Source: Chromera velia
Lineage: Eukaryota > Sar > Chromeraceae
Direction of reading: 5' to 3'
Assembly (NCBI GenBank): GCA_018398765.1
Contig: JAHBMJ010005588.1
Span: 1-17,500 of the forward strand
DNA length: 17,500 bases
Of the stretch, positions 1 through 8,257 are shown in pieces. Each line of letters begins with the position of its first letter. Positions within the stretch are counted from its first letter, which is position 1. The translations under genes and the position numbers were made by a program. The notes under the pieces are model-generated. The model searched no databases and was not told where the DNA came from. It saw only the letters and a list, made by a program, of their open reading frames with translations.

Positions 1-52
1 GGGGGGAGGAAAGGAGGGAGGGAGGGAGGGAGAGAGTGAAAGAGAGAGAATC
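1..52. repeat. Polypurine (GGGA/GA) low-complexity tract
   Basis: Nearly uninterrupted purines on the + strand: G-runs, then GGGA repeats, then GA repeats. It is simple sequence with no coding content. It continues to the window edge, so its full length is unknown. Confidence 0.85.
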
Positions 53-1020
53 TCTCGTCGATATGCTTGCCTTTACTGCCTTAAAAAAACAGTGTCACTC
101 TGATTTGTCTCCTTTTCGTGGGTCTTTTTGAAAAAGCACAGGCAATTTTGAAAGAGAGTAGCGAATACACATGAAAATGAAAATGCCCCTGCTCCGACAC
201 ATCCTAATTTGGTGAAGAGAAGTGAAACAGGGTTGGAGACGGGGAGACGGATGATCGAACGAGAGAATGTCAAGAAGAACTGCAAGTTTCCGTAGTAGGT
301 GGGAGCCTCGTTTATTCAAAACAAAATGCTTTGGTGAAAGAAGTAGATGTTTTAGAGAACTGAGTAGCGCTCTCTCATGCCAAACTTGCAGCCAAAGTGA
401 CTGTCGGAGGTGCTAAAGTAGACTCTTGCGTGCAGACGGTTCTTGCAAGCCATATGGCGTGGGCCCACCAAAGATCCCGGCACTGAGTGAGTCGGTCAGG
501 CCCACTACCGCGTGTGGACAAATGGGAAAAAAAGTGTAGACAAAATGTGCTCACTGTATTAATTGAGGGGATTTAAAAGCCCGCGCGGCCGTCAAGTAAA
601 TTGAAACGAGCCTCAGGGTTCGTGGATGCATAGCACATCCCAGCATACCGGCCGTTAGTTCGCACGGTATTGGGTATCGTGCCTAGGCCAGTTTCTTTCT
701 AATCTAGTACCCTAATCTATCTACCCTTAGTTTCTGACTCTGCCTGCCTCTCCATCGAGTAAATTGTCGAATACAGTTGCCTATTTGATTTAACAGCTAG
801 GCCTGTACAACACAGTGACAGCGGCGGCAGTCTATGCGTTTCGCACCTCTAGGCATCTGTACACAGAGTGTCTTTATGATCATGCAACGCATTCCAGCTC
901 CCAGACAAACAGTCTCACGCAAGTGATATTTCTAACATTTCGCTTGAGGTGGTATTTGACATCGTTTAGCTCAAAATTGAGGCCGGAGTGTCACCGTGCC
1001 TTAAACGGTCGCTGAATATC

Positions 1021-1032
1021 GACTCATGAGTC
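1021..1032. promoter_or_regulatory. 12-bp perfect palindrome containing an AP-1/GCN4-type core
   Basis: GACTCATGAGTC reads the same on both strands and is followed by A, which makes the bZIP-type core TGAGTCA. It ends one base before the ATG at 1034. It also contains an out-of-frame ATG at 1026. Whether it is a binding site, a start-context effect or chance cannot be told from sequence. Confidence 0.3.
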
Positions 1033-1033
1033 A

Positions 1034-1834
1034 ATGTGGTCCGTACTTAATGTCAGCATTCCGCTTTTCCTGCTTTTTCTACATTTTTTGCGGTGTGTAA
1101 GTGCTGCGGGGATCTGTGAATGTGAACCTACTTTTTTTGGCCTGAGGAATTGGTGCCCTACGAGTGTCAGACTCTTCCACGGGACTTCGCGTAAAAATAC
1201 GGTAAGAATTCATAAGGAAGGATGGCGGCCAAGCATGGGGGATTCTCCCTCAAGCACGGCTTATAGACAAGGTATCTACATGATACCAAAAAAAGCGGTT
1301 GCAGAAAAGTACGCTAACCGCGCGTGCCTTGATGTGAAAGGCTGCACTCTAGTGGTTCTCTCGCTTGTTCTCAGTTGCAGTGACTGGAATAAACTGCAGG
1401 TCCGGAAGACTGCGGTACGTGACAAGGAGGGTTTCTACTCCAGTAAAAATGATGTTGTTGTGGCAGAACATGACGGGAGGCTCGGGACAGAGACACACGT
1501 CATCTTCAAGGCTGATGGGGTGAAAAAGGTTTTGGAGACGGATGATGTGTTTGTCTGTATCGTGTCTTTTTGGGGTCGTTCGCTTGGGGACGTGTGTTTC
1601 AGGCCTTGTGTGGACTTCTATATCGTCAACATGAATGGGCGTGCCGTAGAAAGGCCACTTTCTGAGTATTTAGAGGCAGAAGACAAAGCCATGCTCGGAG
1701 AGGAGACGCTTATGCAATATTGGACCCTCATACTGGTCAGAAAATACGGGGCGAAGTGCGCAGCGTTTGTAAAAGAGCGGGTGCTCTCTCAGCTATCGTC
1801 ATCTTGTTTATCAAACCTATCCCTACCTGCATAG
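1034..1834 (+). CDS. Secreted protein with ART/PARP-like ADP-ribosyltransferase-type domain
   Basis: 266 codons in one open frame. Residues 1-25 are a clear signal peptide: a hydrophobic core rich in L and F, ending in SAAG. The mature part has the first two motifs of the H-Y-E ADP-ribosyltransferase fold. LFHGT (His49) is followed by an I...EGW stretch, then QGIYM (Tyr82) and a KYA helix end, spaced as in PARP-like domains; a hydrophobic strand follows (about 105-114). The third catalytic residue is not certain; Glu145 or Glu153 are candidates. If active it would move ADP-ribose from NAD+ to a target in the secretory pathway or outside the cell. At least eight cysteines suit an oxidising compartment. 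The stop at 1832 may be bypassed by splicing, because open frames continue to 2670 and end in a membrane anchor. The fold call rests on motifs only. Confidence 0.55.
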   Translation: MWSVLNVSIPLFLLFLHFLRCVSAAGICECEPTFFGLRNWCPTSVRLFHGTSRKNTVRIHKEGWRPSMGDSPSSTAYRQGIYMIPKKAVAEKYANRACLDVKGCTLVVLSLVLSCSDWNKLQVRKTAVRDKEGFYSSKNDVVVAEHDGRLGTETHVIFKADGVKKVLETDDVFVCIVSFWGRSLGDVCFRPCVDFYIVNMNGRAVERPLSEYLEAEDKAMLGEETLMQYWTLILVRKYGAKCAAFVKERVLSQLSSSCLSNLSLPA

Positions 1835-1979
1835 AAGACATCAGTTCCAAAAAGTGTCATCACAACGTTATAGAAGCGGTGTACGCTGTTTCTAAAATTT
1901 AATTACCAGGTGATGCTGTAGGTGTGGAGGCAGGTGCGGTAAGTGGTCGTTTTGTAGTCACATATTCTGCAGGGCTTTT

Positions 1980-2135
1980 ATGGTGGCTAGTGGTGTCGCT
2001 AATGCCTGCATCCCTGAATTTTTCGAAGTCCTACTTCCAATGGAGGAGGATGCTGTAGGGTCATGTGAGGCTGCGGCAACTGTGGGAGGTTTAGCCGGAG
2101 GCATCGCAGGTTGGGAAGGTGCTGACAAACTTTAG
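1980..2135 (+). CDS. Possible middle exon, Gly/Ala-rich segment
   Basis: A 51-codon open frame from an ATG at 1980, open upstream to 1914. It begins MVASGVANACIPEF and ends in a Gly/Ala-rich helix-like stretch containing TVGGLAGGIAG, which looks coding rather than random. It is in a different frame from the genes on both sides. The pyrimidine-rich acceptors near 1909 and 1972 and the GTAAGT at 1939 suggest splicing, but no combination I tried joined the frames cleanly. It may be an exon of the surrounding gene or the sign of a frameshifted gene. Confidence 0.3.
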   Translation: MVASGVANACIPEFFEVLLPMEEDAVGSCEAAATVGGLAGGIAGWEGADKL

Positions 2136-2670
2136 GACACAATACGCCACAAAAACCACTGTGCTTCACGTCTACCTGGATCTCTTTACACAGATAGCTG
2201 CAGCGAAGAAGTCAAAAGGCCAAACCGCCCTGGCCACAAATCTGCTTAGCCTCGACATGAAAGACAGCACCTTCAATGCCACTCGTGAAAGCAGGGCAAC
2301 CTGTGCAAGTCTTCAGGAGTCCCGAGTCAAGATGTGCCAAGCTTTGGTGATCAAATTGCTAAAGTTTGACAAGACCTGTGGCGGTGATGGCAACATAAAT
2401 ATGAGCATGCCAGCCATGCCAGCTTTTCTCCTTATAGGAAAAGCGGTCCTTGGCGGGTGTAACAGATTTGGTGATGACACCTGTTCTTTTTACAGCGACC
2501 CCATTGATACCTACATCCAGCCTGAAGTTGGTGAAACGACCCCTCTGGGCATGATGGTGTTTATGCTGCTGGGTTTGGCTGTACTGGTCCTTGTTGGGTG
2601 GTACGTCTGCGGCCCCCTGGCAAGAAGGTGTGTGCGGTCTGATGAGAATCTCATTTTACCCTTGTTATAA
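2110..2670 (+). CDS. Hypothetical single-pass membrane protein, possibly the 3' exon of the ART-like gene
   Basis: An open frame of about 186 codons ending at a TAA at 2668-2670. It has no ATG near its start. It opens after a stop at 2092, and a CAG|GTT acceptor-like site at 2109/2110 would make it an exon; the GTG at 2119 is not a credible eukaryotic start. It has paired cysteines, two potential N-glycosylation sites (NAT, NMS) and one membrane segment near the C-terminus (about 144-164 counted from 2119, LGMMVFMLLGLAVLVLVGW), followed by a short basic tail. I recognise no family. Together with the signal peptide at 1034 it would make a type I membrane protein with the ART-like domain outside. 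That link is inference; it could be a separate gene whose 5' exons I cannot see. Confidence 0.4.
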   Translation, partial: VGKVLTNFRTQYATKTTVLHVYLDLFTQIAAAKKSKGQTALATNLLSLDMKDSTFNATRESRATCASLQESRVKMCQALVIKLLKFDKTCGGDGNINMSMPAMPAFLLIGKAVLGGCNRFGDDTCSFYSDPIDTYIQPEVGETTPLGMMVFMLLGLAVLVLVGWYVCGPLARRCVRSDENLILPLL

Positions 2671-3022
2671 GTGGGTCATCATCCAATGGTATCCGTTTGC
2701 GTCCAAATGCACTGGCACACGTCCAAGTAGGTTTTTATTCACACCTGTTTCTTCAGTCATGCTTGTATGCCTGCACTTTGAGGGAAAAGTCCTCGCAGAC
2801 TGCAAGTGGAGTAGTATTCAACCTACCCCAGAACTTACGGTACTTAATCTGAATCATCTGATGCCGCGGCCCGCTGGCGCGCTTTGTCTAAGCCACTGCC
2901 ATACTAGCTACCATAGCTATTTCTCTAACAGGGTCTCCATCGGTCTCGATATCGAATCATGGAGACTTGGATCGTCCTAGGGATTGTCAGATTAGTTTAC
3001 AACCTAGGTGTGATATGTAAAG

Positions 3023-3045
3023 TTGATTGATTGATTGATTGATTG
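3023..3045 (+). repeat. (TTGA)n microsatellite in tandem unit
   Basis: About five TTGA repeats here. The matching tracts near 4097 and 5179 have about seven. Difference in repeat number explains the 8-bp length difference between units 1 and 2. Confidence 0.85.
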
Positions 3046-3105
3046 TTTAATATGTTCTGCCCTAGGGCCTTCTCGCTATGTTATTTTTATAATAAACCCT
3101 ATAAG

Positions 3106-3554
3106 TTGCCAGGAATATGAAGGAATTTGGGGTAGAAATATGAAGGAATATATAGGATTATACAGGAATATGAGGTAGGAATCTACAGGTGAAAATTGAT
3201 AGGAATTTAAAAATCAAATTCCTATAAAGTAGGAAACTAAGATAAAATTTCCTGGCAGCAGGAATTTAATAAAAAAGATAGGTATGAATATGAAGGAATA
3301 TATACAGGAATATGCAGGAATATGGGGTAGGAATATGAAAGTATGCAGGAATGTGGGGTAGGAATATGAAACAATATAAAAGAAAATATTAGTTTTCTGG
3401 TACCAGGAATTTTGATTCAAATTCCTACCGATTTTTATCTGTAGATTCCTATCTTATATTCCTGTATAATCCTATATATTCCTTCATATTCTTACCCTAT
3501 ATTCCTGCATATTCCTTTATATTCCTACCCCAAATTCCTTCATATTCCTGGCAA
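3106..3554. repeat. Fold-back element, copy 1 (MITE-like)
   Basis: The ends are exact inverted copies for about 30 bp: TTGCCAGGAATATGAAGG on the left and its complement ending CCTTCATATTCCTGGCAA on the right. Pairing continues for roughly 115 bp per arm if a ~30-bp extra segment in the right arm is looped out. Arms and loop are built from a reiterated GGAATATGAA-like motif. There is no coding content. No clear target-site duplication flanks it, so transposition is not shown. Confidence 0.75.
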
Positions 3555-3686
3555 GTTTCAGAGAAGTTGCAAGGAAGTCTGATTACGGACTTTAGACTTT
3601 AAAACTTCTTTGGTTTTAAAACTTTAAGAATAAAAAGCTTAAACACATTAATATATTCTTTATAATGATGTTATATACATTTGCTT

Positions 3687-3878
3687 CATATACTCATAAG
3701 CTTGCTATAATGTATAAGGGAATAAAGACTTGCGCTACTCTCCTCTCCTTAAGGATCTGCCAAATGAACTAGGTTCCAGGGTTTATCCTTACTTACTTAT
3801 TTAAGTAAGTAAGGAGAGAAATAAGGAACGTTCTGAGAGCTTATGGCCGCAGACCCGTAAGGGTGATGCAGCTCACTT
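3687..3878. repeat. Block P copy 1 with 28-bp hairpin
   Basis: Begins CATATACTCATAAGCTTGC and ends GATGCAGCTCACTTA. At 3787-3814 it holds an inverted repeat of 12-bp arms (CCTTACTTACTT) around ATTT. The same block recurs at 4769, 5739 and 6724. I do not recognise a gene or RNA in it. Confidence 0.7.
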
Positions 3879-4096
3879 ATTTGAGTGGTATTCAACCTAC
3901 CCCAGAACTTACGGTACTTAATCTGAATCATTTAATACCGTGGCCCGCTGGCGCGCTTTGCTTAAACCACTGCCATACTAGCTACCATAGCTATTTCTCC
4001 AACAGGGTCTCCATCGGTCTCGATATCGAATCATGGAGACTTGGATCGTCCTAGGGATTGTCAGATTGGTTTACGACCTAGGTGTGATATGTAAAG

Positions 4097-4129
<33 letters not shown>

Positions 4130-4187
4130 TAATATGTTCCGCCCTAGGGCCTTCCCGCTATGTTATTTTTATAATAAACCCTGCAAG

Positions 4188-4636
4188 TTGCCAGGAATAT
4201 GAAGGAATTTGGGGTAGAAATATGAAGGAATATATAGGATTATACAGGAATATGAGGTAGGAATCTACAGGTGAAAATTGATAGGAATTTAAAAATTAAA
4301 TTCCTATAAAGTAGGAAACTAAGATAAAATTTCCTGGCAGCAGGAATTTAATAAAAAAGATAGGTACGAATATGAAGGAATATATACAGGAATATGCAGG
4401 AATATGGGATAGGAATATGAAAGTATGCAGGAATGTGGGGTAGGAATATGAAACAATATGAAAGAAAATATTAGTTTTCTGGTACCAGGAATTTTGATTC
4501 AAATTCCTACCGATTTTTATCTGTAGATTCCTATCTTATATTCCTGCATAATCCTATATATTCCTTCATATTCTTACCCTATATTCCTGCATATTCCTTC
4601 ATATTCCTACCCCAAATTCCTTCATATTCCTGGCAA
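4188..4636. repeat. Fold-back element, copy 2
   Basis: Same 449-bp length and ends as the copy at 3106-3554. It sits at the same place in tandem unit 2, so it spread with the tandem duplication rather than by separate insertion. Confidence 0.75.
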
Positions 4637-4768
4637 GTTTCAGGGAAGTTGCAGGGAAGTCTGACTACGGACTTTAGACTTTAAAACTTTTTTGGTTTTA
4701 AAACTTTAAGAATAAAAAGCTTAAACACATTAATACATTCTTCATAATGATGTTACATACATTTGCTT

Positions 4769-4960
4769 CATACACTCATAAGCTTGCTATAATGCATAAG
4801 GGAATAAAGACTTGCCCTACTCTCTTCTCCTTAAGGATCTGCTAAATGAACTAGGTTCCAGGGTTTATCCTTACTTACTTATTTAAGTAAGTAAGGAGAG
4901 AAATAAGGAACGTTCTGAGAGCTTATAGCCGCAGACTCGTAAGGGTGATGCAGCTCACTT
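4769..4960. repeat. Block P copy 2 with 28-bp hairpin
   Basis: Copy in tandem unit 2. The hairpin lies at 4869-4896 with intact 12-bp arms. Confidence 0.7.
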
Positions 4961-4964
4961 ATTC

Positions 4965-5178
4965 GAGTGGTATTCAACCTACCCCAGAACTTACGGTGCT
5001 TAATCTGAATCATCTGATGCCGTGGCCCACTGGCGCGCTTTGCTTAAGCCACTGCCATACTAGCTACCATAGCTATTTCTCCAACAGGGTCTCCATCAGT
5101 CTTGATATCAAATCATGGAGACTTGGATCGTCCTAGGGATTGTCAGATTGGTTTACGACCTAGGTATGATATGTAAAG

Positions 5179-5211
<33 letters not shown>

Positions 5212-5896
5212 TGATATGTTCCGCTCTAGGGCCTTCCCGCTATGTTATTTTTATAATAAACCCTATAAGTTGCCAGGAATATGAAGGAATTTAGGGTAGA
5301 AATATGAAAGAATATGTAGGATTATACAGGAATATGAGGTAGGAATCTACAGGTGAAAATTGATAGAAATTTAAAAATTAAATTCCTGTAAAGTAGGAAA
5401 CTAAGATAAAATTTCCTGGCAGCAGGAATTTAATAAAAAAGATAGGTAGGAATATGAAAGAATATATACAGGAATATGCAGGAATATGGGGTAGAAATAT
5501 AAAAGTATGCAGGAATGTGGGGTAGGAATGTGAAACAATATAAAAGAAAATATTAGTTTTCTGGTACCAGGAATTTTGATTCAAATTCCTACCGATTTTT
5601 ATCTATAGATTCCTATCTTATATTCCTGCATAATCCTATATATTCCTTCATATTCTTACCCTATATTCCTGCATATTCCTTCATATTCCTACCCTAAATT
5701 CCTTCATATTCCTGGCAAGTTTCAGGGAAGTTGCAGGGAAGACTTGCGCTACTCTTCTCTCCTTGAGGATCTGCCGAATGAACTAGGTTCCAGGGTTTAT
5801 CCTTACTTACTTATTCAAGTAAGTAAGGAGAGAAGTAAGGAATGTTCTGAGAGCTTGTGGCCGCAGACCCGTAAGGGTGATGCAGCTCACTTAGCA
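4965..5896 (+). repeat. Tandem array unit 3 (~932 bp, internal deletion)
   Basis: Matches unit 2 except that about 150 bp (counterpart of 4660-4809) are missing between the fold-back and block P. The junction shares AAG with both edges, as in a microhomology deletion. Its block P then runs on into sequence that units 1 and 2 lack at this place. Confidence 0.8.
5270..5718. repeat. Fold-back element, copy 3
   Basis: Again 449 bp with both terminal arms kept. It has slightly more substitutions in the AGGAATATG motifs than the first two copies. Confidence 0.75.
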
Positions 5897-6018
5897 AGCT
5901 GGACGTAGGGCTTGCCTAACCGCGGTCAAAGGCTAAGCCCATCCAACTATCGCTGGCCCACTTTGCCCCAAACCTACTAACTAAGCAGGCCGCCTCAGAA
6001 GCGTTCCTACTCATCCCG
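5739..6018. repeat. Block P copy 3, 5'-truncated and 3'-extended
   Basis: Lacks the first ~50 bp of the block because of the unit 3 deletion. It continues for ~120 bp beyond the end of copies 1 and 2 through CTGGACGTAGGGCTTGCC to TTCCTACTCATCC. Hairpin at 5801-5828 (loop ATTC). The extension matches copy 4, so the longer form is probably the original and the tandem leader interrupts it in copies 1 and 2. Confidence 0.65.
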
Positions 6019-6205
6019 GCTCAAATCGTCTCCACCGCTGTCTGCCTCACGCAAACGTTGCGGTGAGAGATTGGAGTGGAAACCCTCCTATTGATACTAT
6101 TACAAATTTAAATACTAAATGAAGATAAATCGTAGAAGGTATATCTAGCAGTGGAGAGGGTGGGAGGGAAAGACTTTTTCTGACAGAGAACAAAAAGACG
6201 CAGGA
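6016..6205. other. Unassigned spacer between block P and repeat A1
   Basis: No gene is seen. It contains an imperfect hairpin (CTCACGCAA / TTGCGGTGAG, near 6047-6068), an AT-rich stretch and a purine-rich stretch. There is no similarity to other parts of the window that I can see. Confidence 0.5.
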
Positions 6206-6210
6206 ACCAG

Positions 6211-6713
6211 TGCAAGTGTCTACGCCAGACTCCTTTCAATCTACTTTCTTATTACTTTTTTTTTACAATTGCTTGATCCCGATCGGTCTTTTCTATCCTG
6301 TTCTACCCTTCTTATCAGTGTGAACTTTGTTCGAAAAAAGGTTCGCGTCCAACCTTTTTTCTGTCTCACGCGCGAAGCCCTCCAGCTTATGCGCGTAGCC
6401 CCCCAGCCTCAGAGTAAGCGGCGCCGCCTTAGCCGCGACCCCCCTGCCAGTGCGCGCGCCGTATGCCCGCGGCCTAAGTCTGCCGCCCGCCCCTGCACCG
6501 TGTTTTTGCATGCTAGGTTGGCTAGAGCCGCGGCATACGGACCCGTGCGATACTTTGCTACCTGGCTTTTGTGGCTAGACATCAAAGAGAGAGAGGCGCA
6601 TGTTCACTAATCTAGGCTGAGGAGCTTTTGCTTGTCTGTTCCCTTTGCAATTGAACACCACTACTGAGTGTACTGCACGCTATACGAAGGCAAGCCCTCG
6701 GCCACGCTAGCCA
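6211..6713. repeat. Dispersed ~503-bp repeat A, copy 1 (A1)
   Basis: Aligns along its full length with 9623-10129, with isolated substitutions and one 4-bp gap. It runs from TGCAAGTG to CTAGCCA, so it starts TG and ends CA as LTRs do. It contains a hairpin, AAAAAAGGTT with complement AACCTTTTTT, at about 6335-6361. The open frames across it are not conserved as protein (indel between copies, Arg/Pro/Ala-rich). It could be a solo LTR, one of a pair of split direct repeats, or a MITE: the ends CTAGTGCG and CGCTAG in copy 2 are weakly inverted. No target duplication was found. Confidence 0.7.
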
Positions 6714-6723
6714 TACACCTAGC

Positions 6724-7021
6724 CATACACTCATAAGCTTGCTACAATGCATAAGGGAGTAAAGACTTGCGCTACTCTCCTCTCTTTGAGGATCTGCCGA
6801 ATGAACTAGGTTCCAGGGTTTATCCTTACTTACTTATTCAAGTAAGTAAGGAGAGAAGTAAGGAATGTTCTGAGAGCTTGTGGCCGCAGACCCGTAAGGG
6901 TGATGCAGCTTACTTAGCGAGCTGGACGTGGGGCTTGCCTAACCCATCCAACTATCGCTGGCCCGCTTTGCTCCAAACCTATTAACTAAGTAGGCCATCT
7001 CAGAAGCGTTCCTACTTATCC
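6724..7021. repeat. Block P copy 4, full-length extended form
   Basis: Starts CATACACTCATAAGC right after repeat A1, where CTAGCCATACAC is found twice in tandem at the junction. It carries the hairpin at 6824-6851 and the 3' extension seen at 5893-6018, minus ~18 bp. It is the most complete copy. The open frame over 6767-6985 is not conserved in the other copies. Confidence 0.65.
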
Positions 7022-7322
7022 TAAACTAGCACAAACGGCACGACGGTGCACTACAGCTTAAGGTATATCCGTCTTGTTAATATCTAGCCACAACCCAGCA
7101 CAAAACGCGCAAGTACCGAATCTGAATCAATTTGTTGGGATCACGCTCTTTCTGCTTGGTAGCAGGCTAAAGAGGGGTGATTGACAATATGGACTAAGTC
7201 AGATAACTAACTTTTCTGCCTCTATGAATTAAATTCTGACTATTCTATGACTAAGTTGATTCTCATGACAACTTATTTCTATGCAGGCATTGACATCATA
7301 TGAAGCAAGTACGTTCACTAAG
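7022..7322. other. AT-rich spacer downstream of the recombinase relic
   Basis: No gene is seen. ACTAAGTCAGAT is found twice (near 7193 and 7317). It is probably 3' flanking sequence of the recombinase element. Confidence 0.45.
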
Positions 7323-7697
7323 TCAGATTCGCTGAAGAGCTTGGACTTGAGCAGTCCATGATCTCTTCATATAACAGAGGAAGGCATCTGACTTGTTGTG
7401 CCCTAAGATGTCAATTGCTACATCCATCGGGACTCTATCAAGAGACATAAGCTCAGTGAACCCCCCTTTCTGGAGACTGTGAGTAGACAACTCATGAAAA
7501 TCAGCGTGTGGAATCACTGCACGAATGGCGTTTCCCAACATGCGTCTCTAAGTGTCTCCTTCTAACAGCTGGTCAGTCTTCCATTCAAACCCCCAAGAGC
7601 TGAAGAGAAGATATCCTTGTGGCGACTCGCCCGGTCCCAAGCCTTGAGCAGGCGCAATGCTCAGGTAGTGCTCAATGATGGCCATGATAGGTACACC

Positions 7698-7705
7698 GTC
7701 TTTGC
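7698..7705. repeat. Target-site duplication, left copy (GTCTTTGC)
   Basis: Identical to 9065-9072 and directly adjacent to the inverted end at 7706. It belongs to the recombinase coding sequence. Confidence 0.8.
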
Positions 7706-7905
7706 CTAGGGTGTGTCACTGCTTGTGGTTATATAAAAGTTCTAGTAAAGTTTTAAAGTAAGAACACTATTTTTCAATAAAAAAAATCAAGTTTCTAAGA
7801 GTCAGAATGATTAAACAACTTCTTAAAAGCTTAAAAAACATGGTTTTAAATGTTTATAGTCAGATTATAGTAGGTTATAGTAGGTTATAGATGTTTCGCC
7901 ACCTA

Positions 7906-7930
7906 AGGTTCTAAGAAAAGTTCCTGAACC
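7906..7930. repeat. Subterminal GGTTCT...GAACC repeat, left
   Basis: An imperfect palindrome running from GGTTCTAAG to CCTGAACC. It matches 8816-8842 in the same orientation at about 20 of 24 positions. Further GAACCTG copies follow at 7957-7976. Subterminal repeats like this are where transposases bind in hAT elements. Confidence 0.55.
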
Positions 7931-8257
7931 GTCCGTTTCTGAAAACCTTTTCCTCAGAACCTGCCCGAACCTGCTGAAACCACCTTAAACCGGCCTTTTC
8001 TCAATAGAAATATGATCAAACTGACCAGAAACGCTCGTAAACTGATGAGACAATCAGTGTTTAAAACTGTGTTTTTGTCTTCCTTCGCGCCCTAGCCGTC
8101 ACCTCCCTCCTATCCCCCTCCCTCATTGCCTAAACTATGAACAGCAGCCGCAGCCTAGAGCTGCAACGCCGCCCGGACTTTCGTTTAGAACTGCAGGATG
8201 AGGCCTGGATAACAAAACTGAATGACAGCGGTGGCTGTCTCTTTTTTCTCCTTCTGC

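Larger units (their letters stand above)
1..1033. other. Non-coding region upstream of the ART-like gene
   Basis: No convincing gene is seen on either strand. The first ~50 bases are a purine-only GGGA/GAGA tract. The short open frames at 73-319 (-) and 815-1015 (+) have no recognisable domain and uneven composition, so I treat them as chance. The region presumably holds the promoter and 5' UTR of the gene starting at 1034, but I see no clear TATA box or spliced-leader sequence. Confidence 0.6.
2809..3882 (+). repeat. Tandem array unit 1 (~1,074 bp)
   Basis: First of three head-to-tail copies. In order it holds a ~190-bp leader beginning GAGTAGTATTCAACC, a TTGA microsatellite, a 449-bp fold-back, an AT-rich stretch with repeated CTTTAAAAC, and block P with its hairpin. 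It is 8 bp shorter than unit 2 because it has two fewer TTGA repeats. The array starts about 140 bp after the stop of the preceding membrane-protein frame. Short open frames in the units (for example 3214-3420 on the minus strand) are conserved only because the DNA is duplicated. Confidence 0.85.
3883..4964 (+). repeat. Tandem array unit 2 (1,082 bp)
   Basis: Same order as unit 1 with scattered substitutions and two extra TTGA repeats. It differs from the others by isolated changes, so the duplication is fairly recent but not fresh. No gene is seen in it. Confidence 0.85.

Noticed and set aside
3214-3420. Repeated 68-residue minus-strand frame in the three fold-backs as a conserved small protein
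   Set aside because: It is rich in Phe/Tyr/Ile/Ser because it reads through the reiterated AGGAATATG motif, and its conservation follows from the tandem duplication.
2809-5896. CRISPR-like or satellite array
   Set aside because: There are only three ~1 kb units of complex internal structure in a eukaryotic context. No short repeat-spacer pattern exists.
6335-6361. tRNA-derived SINE with a B box (GGTTCGCGTCC) in repeat A
   Set aside because: The B-box match is imperfect, there is no A box at the right distance, and the word is explained by the AAAAAAGGTT/AACCTTTTTT hairpin.
6269-6610. 113-codon frame in repeat A1 as a protein gene
   Set aside because: The same region in A2 has a 4-bp indel and splits into two frames. 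Composition is Arg/Pro/Ala-rich and no domain is recognisable.
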